Origin: Capronia americana
Taxonomy: Eukaryota > Ascomycota > Eurotiomycetes > Chaetothyriales > Herpotrichiellaceae
Length of the DNA stretch: 64,000 nucleotides
Assembly (NCBI GenBank): GCA_016110215.1
Contig: JADWQD010000008.1
Location: 1,488,001-1,552,000, forward strand
Direction: 5' to 3'
Shown here in pieces: positions 1 through 11,054 of the stretch. Position 1 is the stretch's first letter. Each line of letters begins with the position of its first letter. The notes beneath the pieces are model-generated. The model did no database searches. It was not told where the DNA came from and was given only the letters and a program-made list of their open reading frames with translations. The translations under genes and the position numbers were made by a program.

Positions 1-623
1 GGATCTAATGGCCGTACACACTACATAGTACACCCCATTTAATATGGGAATACGAGGTACGAGTGGAACAAATCATGTGTCGCCGAGGCCCTTCTGGCTT
101 GATTCTATCCAGTTGACCGTGCTTTGGCCACTTGATAGACTTGGTTATTCGAAGTGACATAATGATCACAGCGGCTCGATGCTCTTGTCGCATGCCCGAG
201 TTTCGAGTACCTTTCACTTTCTGGCTCATTAGTCACAGCGACACGAAGCCGACTCTGCATGCTTGGCTTGTTCAAACTAATTCAGTCATGATGGCTTGCT
301 CCCGTCCATGCTTATGTCATAATGTTACAATTCACCTGTCCCTCTGCACCAAGCTACCCATTAAAAACACCATCGCTCACATAATATCATCACCTGCAGG
401 GCAGTATATGCACAATTGCTTGTCCCAATAACCAGGTTCACGGCGCCAAACTTAACCATTCCCTGGTGGAAGCTGCCATCCATTCGCCTACTGTGAATCG
501 CCCATTGCAGTCCAATCATTCCGATATGTTCCACTTGCATTCGATGCACGAGCATCAGCTTGAACGTCGGTCTTTTGCCGAAGTAGGCGGCTCGAATTGA
601 GAGGGGACCACCACCGGTTGAGT
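1..623. other. Intergenic, no gene seen
   Basis: Downstream flank of the SET-domain gene. Short open frames are present but they are uninterrupted only by chance, overlap each other on both strands and have no recognisable motif. I see no tRNA, repeat or regulatory element that I could defend. Confidence 0.5.
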
Positions 624-2919
624 TTATTGTCCCTTCCTGCGCCTCCTTCGAGCCTTGGTTCCAGGTATCCAGAAAGTACCTCGACAATTCTTCTCGCCGC
701 AGTGACACTTCACTACGTCGTCCGAATCTTCGCCATCCGCTTGGTGGAGGTCTGCTCCCTCTTGAGACGACATTTTTGACTCGCGTCCTCCAAGGTAGTC
801 GATTCGAATCTCCGTACCAGCGGGGATGTCTCTGATGGCGAAGAAAGCTAGGTAATACACCTTTCGATCCTCCTTATGGGTCTGGACTGTAAAGCACCTG
901 GCATTCGGATTGCAGCTGTGATTGACAAATCTCATAGCTGACCCACAGTACTTGCCGTCGACAAAATATATGGTGCTATTGGTTTGCTCTGTAAACCAGT
1001 CCAAGGAGTAAATATAGCTGGGATCGCCGTCGTTCTCCGCATCCTCGCGGCGTAATAGCTCAGCAAGCGTAATAACTTCGCCAAAGTACGCCTGGATGAA
1101 TTGGCCCTGGACGATGTTTTGAGAGGAACGTGCTCCATAGCCGCATTTCTTTGTGAGAAAGACTTCCAGAGGGACGGTACAACCTTTGCTGACCACGCGA
1201 TTGAAACAGTCCGGGCCACAGCTGCAGAGCTCGTTACATTCTGTTATCTCGGAGTGAAGTCCTGTAGGGTCGATCTCGCGTTTGATATATTCGCTGGAGA
1301 GGACGGCCATGCCATTGGGACGTCGGGTGTAACTCTTACTCGTGGCAACGCATATGCATGAGCCAAGACTGCAATCAGTGCAGTCACAGCCTCTGTTCGT
1401 CGATGGGGGCGCTAGTCTGACGTTCTCGCCAATGATGTACTGGTTGAGAAACTGGAATTTGCCGTGCAGAATCTTGTCGTTGACGTTATTAGAGAAGGTC
1501 AGCGGCGGGCTGCCCTGTTCATCGAATCGACTCAACAGAATCTCTCTGACAGTGAGTGAGGGATGGAGAAGCTGTTTATTGAGTTGCAGGCCTTCCACTG
1601 ACCATCTCAAGGACTCAACTTCCAGCTTAATATCGGTTCTTTTTACTCTCCTCTTCTTCCTAGACGCCGCTCGCCTCATAAACGCATAATCTTCTGCGTC
1701 CTCGACACTGAACGCCTCTGAATACCCAGTCTGTCCGAAGAACTGCTCGACCAGTGCTAGATTCTCGTGGATAAGCTTGGTAGAGAGCTTCAGATGAGAG
1801 AATAGTCTCTCCTTCTCGGCCTCACGTTGTATCCTTGATTTTAGCAGCGGTTCTGATTTATTGACCTCCACTGTAATGTGTGATTGTTGGCTCGGTCGTT
1901 GAGTCGTAGTGAGGCCTCGACGCTCGGCTGTTGTTAACCGCGGAACCTCGACCGAGAGATTTGCAGAGGTGATTGACTTCTGGGAGTTCTTTGGCCTCTC
2001 ATGCTCGAGAGCCAGACTGTTCGACCGTGTGTCGAACGACGGTTTCGAGCCGATGTACGGCGATCTGTAGCTGTTCGCCTGCCTCACCTCTTGGACTTTA
2101 TCGAGCAGAGGACTGCCAGGTGTTGCAGAAGGCTTGGTGTTTTTGGTCGGTAACGCTGAAGGTGATTGAAGCCGCGAAGGACTTGGAGATGAGTCGCCTG
2201 TTAAGTCGAAGCCGGTAATATTCTGCTTGAAGAACAACCGATCTGAAATGCCATTCGACGAAGACACTTTAGCTCGAGCAGCCGTGAAGAGAGATCTTTC
2301 AGGCTGAGAAATATACGATGCCGCTGTTGAAGGCGCTGCACGGCGAGTTGTCTTGGCATTTTCGAGCTTGACACGTGACAGGGAGCTTGACCGAGTCCCA
2401 TTTTCTGCTCGCGTGCGAGACTTGTGACGTTTAGAGGGAGGAATCGAAGGAGATGTCTATTTGAAAGGGCCAAGTCAGCGGAAAGTCAAATCGAGCGGGT
2501 GGAGAATCTTGTAAGAAGGGGAAAGCGGTCGCGTCGCGTATTGCTGTCACGGCTCACCTCGTGTTGGGAGTCCGAGTCAGATAATTCGATCACGACGGGA
2601 CCAGGACCGCGATCTGCCTCGTGCTAGAGTTGAAAGAATGGTTAACTTTTATTCTTGTATATATTCCGTAGCGTGAATCAATTTTCAATCAACCAAAAAG
2701 GTATACTCATACATGTGAGTAGGTGTCTTGGTTGCATCACCCGGCTGAGGTCACTGTATTGGACAGTGAAGCCGGATTGTCTAAAAATAGCCACGGGCCA
2801 TGAAAAGTGCAGTTTGAAGGGGAAGGTAAAACGCTGAAAAGAATGTCACTTACTAACTTGCCATTCTCGGTCTCTTCCAGCCTACGTTTGACAGGCTTCA
2901 CGGGCGCTGCCACGGCCAT
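624..2919 (-). CDS. Histone H3K9-type lysine methyltransferase (Clr4/DIM-5/Suv39 family)
   Basis: Predicted nuclear SET-domain enzyme that methylates histone H3 Lys9 to form heterochromatin. Proposed exons on the minus strand are 2854-2919, 2558-2623 and 624-2456 (654 aa). The C-terminal third carries a Cys-rich pre-SET (CDCTDC, CICV, CSCGPDC), then SET with the cofactor motif KKCGYGARS and the catalytic core FVNHSCNPN, and a post-SET CHCGEKNCRGTFW that supplies zinc ligands. This layout matches DIM-5/Clr4. A basic tail ends the protein. The second exon encodes VVIELSDSDS at about residues 32-41, which resembles a SUMO-interacting motif. No chromodomain is visible. The frame stays open for about 30 codons upstream of the chosen ATG, back to a TATAG acceptor-like site near 3011, so a further 5' exon is possible. 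Family assignment is firm; the N-terminus is uncertain. Confidence 0.88.
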
Positions 2920-4617
2920 TGTCGCCTCAGCAGCACGGGCCTGCGCGATTTTTTGGTCTGCGATTCTTGACAGCTCATTTGAGAGGTAGAATGTAATGAT
3001 CTTAGCGGCCTATAAAGGCATTAATTCGCCTTGGTTAGCTGTTTAAAGGGTTATAAAGAGATGGAAGTTGGACTGAAACCAACAAGAGGAGAAGTTAAAA
3101 TGCAGCTACTAGCGTCGCCAAGTCTAAATTCGCCACCTAAGTATTATTACTTACGTAATAGATACTGCTTATCTATTAAATAAAATATATTTAACTTTAA
3201 TATAAATATAAAGGAATTCTAGAAATATCTAGCGGAAATATAAGTAAAAGACTTTTCTAAAGTATATATATATATAAAAGTTGGGTTTTATAGGTTGGAG
3301 GGTCGGAATATATAAGTATCTGGTCGCGAGGGACTGCAGGGGACTCACCCTCTACAAATACTTGTCCGCCATCTCCATCCTGAAGCGCCAATAGTAGCTG
3401 TAACGTCAAACAAGCTATAGTTATCCTTGAGATATGGCTCTTTTCAGTTTGGCAAGATTTGCGTCGCTTAACGCGGGCGAAGCGAAGGCCACCGATGTGG
3501 TGCGGGGTGTGCCTGGCAGACCCAGGTCAATTCAAGTCAGGCAGTTATCTGTAGTTGCCCCGCCTCGCTACCTCTATTTAGTTTTAAAAGTATTGAAGTA
3601 TTTAATGTAGGCAGGAGATTACAAAGTAGGCACTGGTATTACATCCTCCGACACCCTCTATCCAACGTTCAGCCTTCTGCCTGTCACTTGGTAGCTCAAC
3701 GTGCATTTATGCCTTGAACGACATTTCTTCGTCATACCGAGGCTAGTCGCTAGATGCTCTTCCGCTGTCCATAGTCTATTGACGGTGCCTAAACCGACAC
3801 GACATCGTCGTCATAGCGGATAAGGCAATCTATCGTATGCCGGCTTAATTAGCATATTCTTCAACCTCGGAGATCCAAGTCAAACCTTCATCTATATATT
3901 CATGATAAAGCAGAATGAAGCCTCCGATGCTTAGCGTTGATAATGCCTTCGCCCGCTTTCCACGGCATTTGGCATGTTCGCGGATATCGACATCCTCTCC
4001 ATGAATTCAAAGCCACAAGATTAAGCTCCTCCGTTGTACCTCGTATGAAATCACGCAAGCTTCGGAACCCAGGCGGATCTTGACTTCTGAAGTGGGGAAT
4101 AACCTTCGCCATCAGCGCTTCTCATCCAACCTTCGACCCCTAAAATCGTTGGGAGCCTCGAAGAAAGCCAGCACGCTTTATAAGAAGCTATAGAGCCAAC
4201 ACCGCTCCCTTCGGTTTCGATTTGCGCTTGAGCACGGCGTCTTCATTGCTGTCAGACACAGTACTGCTCTATCTATAGGGTCGTTTCCCTATCCATTCGC
4301 TCTTGTTGTACTCCGTATCGAGCACAACATCCTCTCGTTGGTGATTTCGCCTCCCTCTAGCACTTCGTTCCGTAACACAGCGTTCGGTCGGTGCTGCACA
4401 ATATGCGAACCTCCCTTCTTAGTCTGCTTCCACCACGGGTTAGGGCATCGTCATCGCGCGTGAACTACGAGATTAGAAGTCCCGTGGGGGCACCCACGAC
4501 AGGGTTCGTCCGGCTCTGCGTGGCTTCAGCCGTCGTGCGGCCAGGCGTGGTGATAGCCAGCATCTCGCATGAATGACCTGCTTGTATCTTTCGTGCCTCA
4601 TCTCTCGTCTGTGTCGC
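2920..4617. other. Intergenic with AT-rich tract
   Basis: About 1.7 kb between the SET gene and the 3' end of eIF2B gamma. It begins with about 90 bp that stay open in frame with the SET gene, then an AT-rich stretch described separately. The remainder has ordinary base composition with no recognisable gene. A 70-codon minus-strand ORF at 3900-4112 has no recognisable motif. One TACTCCGTA word lies at 4309-4317. Confidence 0.5.
3140..3330. repeat. AT-rich, TpA-rich tract; possible RIP-mutated relic
   Basis: Sharp drop in G+C: 10 of 60 bases in 3181-3240 are G or C. The tract is rich in TA steps, including a TATATATATATA run near 3264-3280. Such composition is typical of repeat-induced point mutation remnants in Pezizomycotina, but no coding remnant or terminal repeat identifies a parent element. 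It could also be a simple AT-rich spacer. Confidence 0.4.
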
Positions 4618-6420
4618 TCATTTCTCATCCATATCTGACCGCTCGCCCTCGCCACCACTCTCGTCTTCGCCATCGTCATCAAATCCCAGCCCGTCTCCTT
4701 CTTCCATCTCATCCTCCAACCCTCCGACGAGATACTTCTCACCCTTGCCCTCGGTGCCGTCAGCCACAACATTCCCGTCCTGAACCTCACAGTTCGTCAA
4801 GGAGGATTTATTCCCGACCTTGCTCTTCTTGCCGACCACCGTGCCCGTCAACACGCATTTATCGCCAATCGTCGCGCCATCCATGATCACACAGCCTGTG
4901 ATCCGCGTCCCTGTGCCGATGGAGACGGACGCGCCAATGACACTGTTCTTTATCACGCATTGTGTGGCGATGGTGCTGTTGCTGTCGATGAGCGTGTCGG
5001 AGCGGGAGACAGTGACGCGTGGGGCAATCGTGGTGGTGGGGTGGATCTTTGCGGGGTGCGAGAAGGGCGAGGCTGCCGATTTGGAGCCCGCCGCGAGATG
5101 TTCCTCCAGGGAAGGGAGTTTTGCCAGTGAGAGGGAGACAGAGAGGAGTAGAGGTGTGCTATCTACGCGGCGGACCAGTGGCGCGTCGGGTGCGGATGGA
5201 AGGATGTACGAGAGGATTGGAGGCATGAGCGGGATAGGGCCCGAGTCTTCGATGAGAGCCCCTTGGGTGATGTCGTCTTGGGGCGAGAGGGTGCGGTCTT
5301 CTTCGTCGGCGTGGACGCGGGACGCCAGGCGGGCGGTCCGTGGTGGTGAGAGAGGCTCGAATGCTGGTTGCTCCGTGACGTGGGTGCAGCTCAGCGATAG
5401 GAGGTCGATTTCTTCTTCGATCGGCCGCTCATGCGCGTGCACATTCCCGTTCTCCAGACGCGGCTGCTGCGCAAATATTTTTTTTGCGCCAAATCGGGCG
5501 CGGTAGCCTGGTTTGCGCCATTCTAGCTTCGCCCACGTCCCGACCAGGTCTTCGCTGACAGATTCAAAGTCTTCGTTGAATTTGGCAAACTCCTTGACCC
5601 AGTAGGGGAACAAGTAGATGTGCGCGTCACGATACTTGGTCATGCACTTGATAGAGCCATGCTTGCGGAGCAGAGATTGTCGGATCTTGAACGACTTGTC
5701 TTCCTCGACTTTGTCCCATAGTTCGGACATGGGCATCGCCCAGACCAGTTTGCGAAGCACGCCCTGGCACTGCAGAGACGCGGTCTTGGCCAAAGGGAGG
5801 CTGTGCTCGGAGTCGATTTTCGTGGTGCACATGAAGTCGCATTCTTCGCCCTTAACGCTCTCCTCCCGGTCCACGGTGTTATACCATATTGATAGGCCAC
5901 CGCGACGGCCTCGCCTCTCGCCTCCGAGTGACAGTAATTCGGTTCGCGACATATCGGATTCCAGGCCGGAGCTTGCACCAATGCCGCCAGGCCCACCCAC
6001 CTGGGTGAAGTACGTCTCCAGGAACTGGTCGCCCGATATATCGCAGATCAGGTCGCACGGCAGGAGCAAGAAGTCTGACTTGATCACCTCCTGTACTTCT
6101 GGCAGTCTGAGTAGTTCGGCTGTAGGAGTCGTGTATTCTAGTGATGCCGGGGCTAAGAGATCTGCCGACGGCGAAGGCAGGCCTGTGAGGTATGGATTTT
6201 GCGCGAGAGCAGCAGCGATTGTGTCTTTCGATGTCGGCGGTGTGATAAGAGTGATATCTGTCACGCCCATGCGGTAGCACCAGTCCAGCACATACCAGAC
6301 CACAGGTCGATTTGCGACTTCCACCAGGGCCTTGGGAAATTCGGCGGGAACGCTGGTGAAGGTGTTGAGCCCAATGCCTGGGCCGCACAGAATCAGAGCC
6401 TGAAACCCTGTCTGAGGCAT
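4618..6420 (-). CDS. Translation initiation factor eIF2B subunit gamma (Gcd1-like)
   Basis: Subunit of the guanine nucleotide exchange factor that recharges eIF2 with GTP in the cytosol; gamma pairs with epsilon in the catalytic subcomplex. The 600-aa product starts MPQTGFQALILCGPGIGLN, a degenerate nucleotidyltransferase fold typical of eIF2B gamma, with FPKALVEVANRPVVWYVLDW following. The C-terminal half carries hexapeptide (left-handed beta-helix) repeats: SVIGASVSIGTGTRITGCVIMDGATIGDKCVLTGTVVG in register, written here in part only as VIGASVSIGTGT. An acidic tail ends the protein. The start is chosen because the conserved domain begins within six residues of it and the context has A at -3. 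The same frame is open for 180 further codons upstream, including an ATG at 6843, probably 5' leader. No introns are needed. Confidence 0.9.
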   Translation of the reverse strand: MPQTGFQALILCGPGIGLNTFTSVPAEFPKALVEVANRPVVWYVLDWCYRMGVTDITLITPPTSKDTIAAALAQNPYLTGLPSPSADLLAPASLEYTTPTAELLRLPEVQEVIKSDFLLLPCDLICDISGDQFLETYFTQVGGPGGIGASSGLESDMSRTELLSLGGERRGRRGGLSIWYNTVDREESVKGEECDFMCTTKIDSEHSLPLAKTASLQCQGVLRKLVWAMPMSELWDKVEEDKSFKIRQSLLRKHGSIKCMTKYRDAHIYLFPYWVKEFAKFNEDFESVSEDLVGTWAKLEWRKPGYRARFGAKKIFAQQPRLENGNVHAHERPIEEEIDLLSLSCTHVTEQPAFEPLSPPRTARLASRVHADEEDRTLSPQDDITQGALIEDSGPIPLMPPILSYILPSAPDAPLVRRVDSTPLLLSVSLSLAKLPSLEEHLAAGSKSAASPFSHPAKIHPTTTIAPRVTVSRSDTLIDSNSTIATQCVIKNSVIGASVSIGTGTRITGCVIMDGATIGDKCVLTGTVVGKKSKVGNKSSLTNCEVQDGNVVADGTEGKGEKYLVGGLEDEMEEGDGLGFDDDGEDESGGEGERSDMDEK

Positions 6421-7096
6421 CTTGATCGTTCTTCTGGCTGGAATTGAGGGTGGATAGTGAATGGCAGCCGGCGCGGTTATATGACGGTGTTGTGACTCAT
6501 GTCCGAAATAGCAATTTGAGAGAGCGAGATTGCGCAACGGCGACGGCGTCCTGGCAACTGCGCGATCCTCAGTTTGCTCTTGATCTACATTCACTTGACG
6601 ATTCAAAGATGGCGGTGCAGGCTGGTATGGAGGAGCTGTTTCCAAGGTGCCCTGCCGTCCTCTGACGATGGCGGAAAGGCGTAAAAATTGGATTCGTGGA
6701 TTTAGCGAATTGCGGGTCAGGCTGGTGCCAGCACTACCGGTCTCCTGGTTCCGTTGATGCTCGTTTATGGGTGACCCGATGCCATCAACGTCGCCCAGTC
6801 GACTGATAGAATTTTCGCACTCTGAAGAGATCCGAGCCTGCATGTAGATGGAGGCTTCTGTTGCCGGCAGGCCGTGGAAAGGGCGTCTGACGAAGCGAAC
6901 CGCTACGGCTTGGCAGGAATGCGTTACTCCGTACCGTGTACGCTCGCGGCGACAACACAATGAGAAGAACTACCACGTCGCCGTATTGGGAACGGCCATG
7001 AGGAAGCTTCGATTCATTGTTCATTGAAAAGCAGGCTCATTGCCCGCGCTTGATTCTGGTGCTATTCACCGTCTGACTGGGCCTATTGCCCCTCCC
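6421..7096. promoter_or_regulatory. eIF2B gamma upstream region
   Basis: The 676-bp gap lies between the gtr2 stop and the eIF2B gamma start; both genes read on the minus strand. It must hold the eIF2B gamma promoter and leader. It remains open in the eIF2B gamma frame to 6960. A TACTCCGTA word sits at 6925-6933. I see no clear TATA box. Confidence 0.4.
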
Positions 7097-8480
7097 TCAG
7101 TTCTCTGCCTGAGCCTGTTGACCCTCCTGGTCCGCACGCCCGCCGTTCTGGCCCTCTCCGCCCGTCTTATCCTCGCGCCACGCCTGCGCCAACAACTCGT
7201 TCAACGAGTCCTGGAAGCAGTGGACGTTGTAGTCGACCAGGCCCTTCTTGTCCTTGGCCTCCGGGTTCTTGATGATGGTCACCAAGCAGAGATATCGATT
7301 CATCTCTTTGAGATAAATCATGGAGCCGTCATGAATGATCATGGACGACTCCGTCTCCTCCATCTGGTCTCCCAACACCACGCCATGCTTGCGTTCATGG
7401 CCGTACAGGTCGGTGATATCGACAGTGACGTCGATGAAGTCGGCGCACATTTCGTACACCTCCATGTCCACCGGGCGCGTGTCGCTGGCCACGTACACCT
7501 TGGTGAGGATGTCGAACAGGTACGCCTTCGCCATCCCGCTGTTGTTGACGAGGGTGTTCATGAGGTTCTCCAGGGTGTCCAGATGCGGTATCAGCTTCTG
7601 GACAACCCTGGAGAATGCCTCGAAGATGGAGTAATCGTAGATCGAGGTCATGTGGTAGGTGACATTAGGGTTGATGTAGCCTGCGTCGTTCAAATCATCA
7701 CCGACACGCTGCGCAATGTCCTGGTAGACTTCGGTTCTGAATTCATCGTTCAAGCTGTCAATTTTATGGATGAAGACCTCGACGTTGACGTGGGGAAAAG
7801 TGGTCTGAAGGTTGAGAATTGTGGTAGTGAGCCGATTCAGGGACTCGGAGTAGTCGTCTTGTGCGTCAATGACCCAGACCAATGCGCCGATTTCAGAGAA
7901 GATCTGGTTGGTGTCGAAAGTCGGGTCGAAGTAGTCAATTTGACCAGGAAAGTCCCAGATCTGGAAGTCCATGAACGAGTGCATCGTGTCTTTCTGAATT
8001 TGAGTGGTCGATTCGAGGAAGAGAGTCTCTTGAGGAGGAGTCTTGTGGAAGACGACATTGGTGATGGATGATTTCCCGCTTCTATAATTTTCGTCAGTGG
8101 TCGATGACAGAAGACGATGAAATCAGTTCATACCTGCGCTGTCCCATGAGTAACAAGCGTGGCTTGCTCTGACGAAGTCGGCGATCCATCTCGGACTCTG
8201 TCGACCCGGCCGAAAACTGAGGTCGAGGAGTTGGTTGTGAAGAAGAGGAAGAAGACTCGCCAGGCAGATCGAAAGGTGATTTGTATGTAATGTTCGCCTT
8301 CAGAGCCAGCTCTTCGTCGCTATCAGTCTTGAGGAAGTCTCTGGGATGAGTAAAGTCAGCTTCCGGAACGTCAGGAATAAATTCATTGAGGCGACGGTTG
8401 ATTCGGGCCAATTTGAGACGCTCTTCAAGACTGTCGACACTCTGTGTGCTCTTGGCATCATTATCTCCTTGGCGTGACAT
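7097..8480 (-). CDS. Rag-family GTPase Gtr2 (RagC/D orthologue)
   Basis: Small GTPase that, as a heterodimer with Gtr1 on the vacuole, signals amino-acid sufficiency to TORC1. Exons are 8134-8480 and 7097-8081 (443 aa). The 52-bp intron splits the P-loop: joining restores GQRRSGKSS, and the second exon continues with the switch II DxxG in WDFPGQIDYFDP and the Rag-type HKID guanine-specificity motif in place of NKxD. The C-terminal roadblock-like half follows, then a Gly/Gln-rich tail. A Ser-rich N-terminal extension of about 100 residues precedes the G domain, longer than in yeast Gtr2. The start is the first ATG of an uninterrupted exon. The antisense strand is also open for 343 codons, which is a codon-bias shadow. 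Confidence 0.92.
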
Positions 8481-11054
8481 CGTGGTGGATGGCGACTAAG
8501 CGACGACGACTAATCGAGGGGATACTGAAGTCGTTGGAGCGACAAGAAGGGACGACATCGTCCTCATTCTCAGATGTTCCTGGCGTCTGGCATACTGCCG
8601 CACCCACGCCTCGTTGGACTTTCCTCGGATTGACATGAATAGGAGCCGTCTGAATTCGACAATAGCTTTCACGTCCATCAAAGGGTACACTCACATGGTC
8701 TCATCAGGTGTCCGCACCATTCACATCTAGCCCATTGTCCTGTTGTCAACCGGTCTGCATTATGCTTGAATATCTGGGCGGCTCAGAGCAAGCATCGGTA
8801 TGACGATGGACAAGCGCCCAAGACAGCTTCGGATTTCCAGCAAAACCGTCAATGACTGAGAAGCCTCAGGCCAGAGGAATACAAAAACTTTGGATCCAGA
8901 TTGTATTAGGATAGGAGCGAGTGGATCAATCTTACAAGTAGGAAATGAGAAGTTTCCTGACGGCAATGAATTGCTGGCAATGGCTGTGCTATCCTCGGTT
9001 CAGCTGTCAGCAAGGATGGACAGACGACAATATTGGTCTGTAGATTACAGCAGTACCTTGAGGATGTAAAAGCTGCCACTCTTGGGCGGAGGGCCATGGA
9101 ATTATATTTCGCCGCAGAGCCACAGAGCTTAAACTGCGGCCACGTACAAAGGCACTTGTGCACGTTACGGTGTGCGAAATCGAGCGCGACGAAGGCTTTT
9201 CGATCCCGGATATCTCCCTGCACCTTTTGTTTGTACACACATGGAATCCTCGATCGAAATGCAGCTTGCGTGAAATCATGGAATTGCATTGGCCTGGCTC
9301 CAGCAGAAGCATCATCTAACCTCCAACTACAGTTCGCTAACTAAAACTACCTCTTGCCTGGCTACTTTTCGTCAATTGAAGCACGTCCACCTCTCAGGCA
9401 GAGGCCTCTCACCAGAGCTCTCCCCAATTGCGAATCATTCCTATCGAACGACGAAAAATTTCGCCTGCCTGCCCCTTCCATTTGTCGCGTGACACATGAC
9501 TGAACGACAGCTGGCGCTACGGGAAAGGGAAGCCTCTCCCTTGCTGGGTTCAGATGCATCTGATCAGAAGAGGAGGGAGCCTAGCAACGAAGCAATCAAC
9601 CAGATTGGGTGTTTCCAACATGGGCCTCAGATGCGAGGAAACATTCAGGCCCGCTACATCCGTCCGCATGGTTAACCTCCACAAGAAATCATGTCGGAGA
9701 TCTACCAGGTCCTCTGTCTCAAGAAGTGTGAGGAAAGAGCCTACAATTCCAACCATAGTCAGGTTGATCCAGAGTCAAAAGAAGGATGCTCCAGCGAAGA
9801 ACATTTGCGGACGGTGCTTAGCACTGGCCTCCGGACAATACAATCGATTTCATCTATAAAGAAACTCGCAGTGATATGCACAAGTTCATAGCCGAAAGCC
9901 GTCAAGGGCAAAGGTATCATTAGTATTGTTCCCAGCAACGAGTAGGTACGCGAGTTCACCGTGTGTCTCGCTATTTGTGCAGGAGCAGAAAGTGCCGTTC
10001 CTCTATGCGAAGTCGACAGGGAGAAGCCTATCCCTGAGATGGAAATACGGTGTAAAGGGAACAGAGGTCCAGCTGAGAGCACATTATTTCGGCTACGGTC
10101 AGCCTCACAGTCGTGCAAGGCTATGTAGAAGGATCTATTTGCCATTTTGAAGGAAATAGCCGATTGATGCGATATGCACTCCGTAGGCTGGACTAGGCAG
10201 GCTCTCGGCGGATCAATGCACGAGGTAGAGCGCGACGGATCGTAAGGACGACGGGGTACAAGTCACCGCATACCGAGTACCTTGATTGGAAGACGGGCAG
10301 CAAAGACTGCATGCACACGTTTGGGTATTGATCCGGGATCGGCAATGCTTCACGGGTTATTTCAACACAGTAAGAATGGCATGTGCTGCGTTCGGGTACC
10401 CAGGGAGTGCGAACTCGCGAAGTACCGGGTACTGTGGCTACACGGATGATCGTCATCTTTCCGCTGGCAGTTCGACACTTTTCGGGTCCCAAAATTTTAT
10501 TGAAGGATGTCCTCCGTACCTTGCTCGCCTGCGATGTGGATGTGCACTAGATGTGGTAGGCTCGGCGGTACTACGGGATGTTGCATGGTGCAGAGTTACG
10601 CTCGTATCGCTTCTAGACGAGTTTTGAGGACCATCGCAACTACGCCATGTTGACTGGTCGAGATGTGCTTCGACATCATCGCCAGCACGCACGACAGCCC
10701 GTCCGTGCGCCGCTTTCCTTGTTCCATTCCTCCTTTCTGCATTGGGACTGTCCTTGTTTCCCAGTCCGACTCCGGCTAACTAACACATGGCTCGTCTGAC
10801 ATAATGCGACGTTATTTAACGCACGCTGACATTTAGTCTCGCCTCCACTTGGCAGACGCGCCCCCTTGGTGTCGAGGCTGCGTGCTCAAGTCCCCACCCC
10901 TATAGTCACCACTCATCATAAATGCGGCCCTCCCCATCCAAGCCGTAATCTTCCATCCTGAAGCCCGGAACATGAAGACCTTGCTGTGACTAAAACCTAT
11001 ATCGTCGGAGACGCGGATATCGACCTCACCTCCTCTGGTACCGAGACCGTCACC
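8481..11054. other. Large gene-poor gap
   Basis: At about 2.6 kb this is the longest stretch without a convincing gene. It should hold the promoters of gtr2 (left) and the F-box gene (right). The longest clean ATG frame is a 66-codon plus-strand ORF at 9691-9891 with no recognisable motif. A TACCGAGTA palindromic word is at 10271-10279, and TACCGGGTA occurs near 10423. I found no tRNA or element borders. Confidence 0.45.

Noticed and set aside
3900..4112. 70-codon minus-strand ORF (MAKVIPHFRSQDPPG start)
   Set aside because: It has an ATG and reads plausibly, but there is no recognisable motif, no splice pattern and no neighbour logic. Could be a decayed gene fragment.
4820..5506. 228-codon plus-strand ORF antisense to eIF2B gamma
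   Set aside because: It overlaps conserved eIF2B gamma coding sequence and has a Ser/Arg-rich shadow composition with no motif.
7040..8071. 343-codon plus-strand ORF antisense to gtr2
   Set aside because: It mirrors the gtr2 coding exon on the opposite strand; the Val/Asp/Leu/Glu-rich composition is what codon bias produces, and the gtr2 frame has all G motifs.
9691..9891. 66-codon plus-strand ORF (MSEIYQVLCLKKC start)
   Set aside because: Too short and without signal peptide or domain; kept only as a candidate within the large gap.
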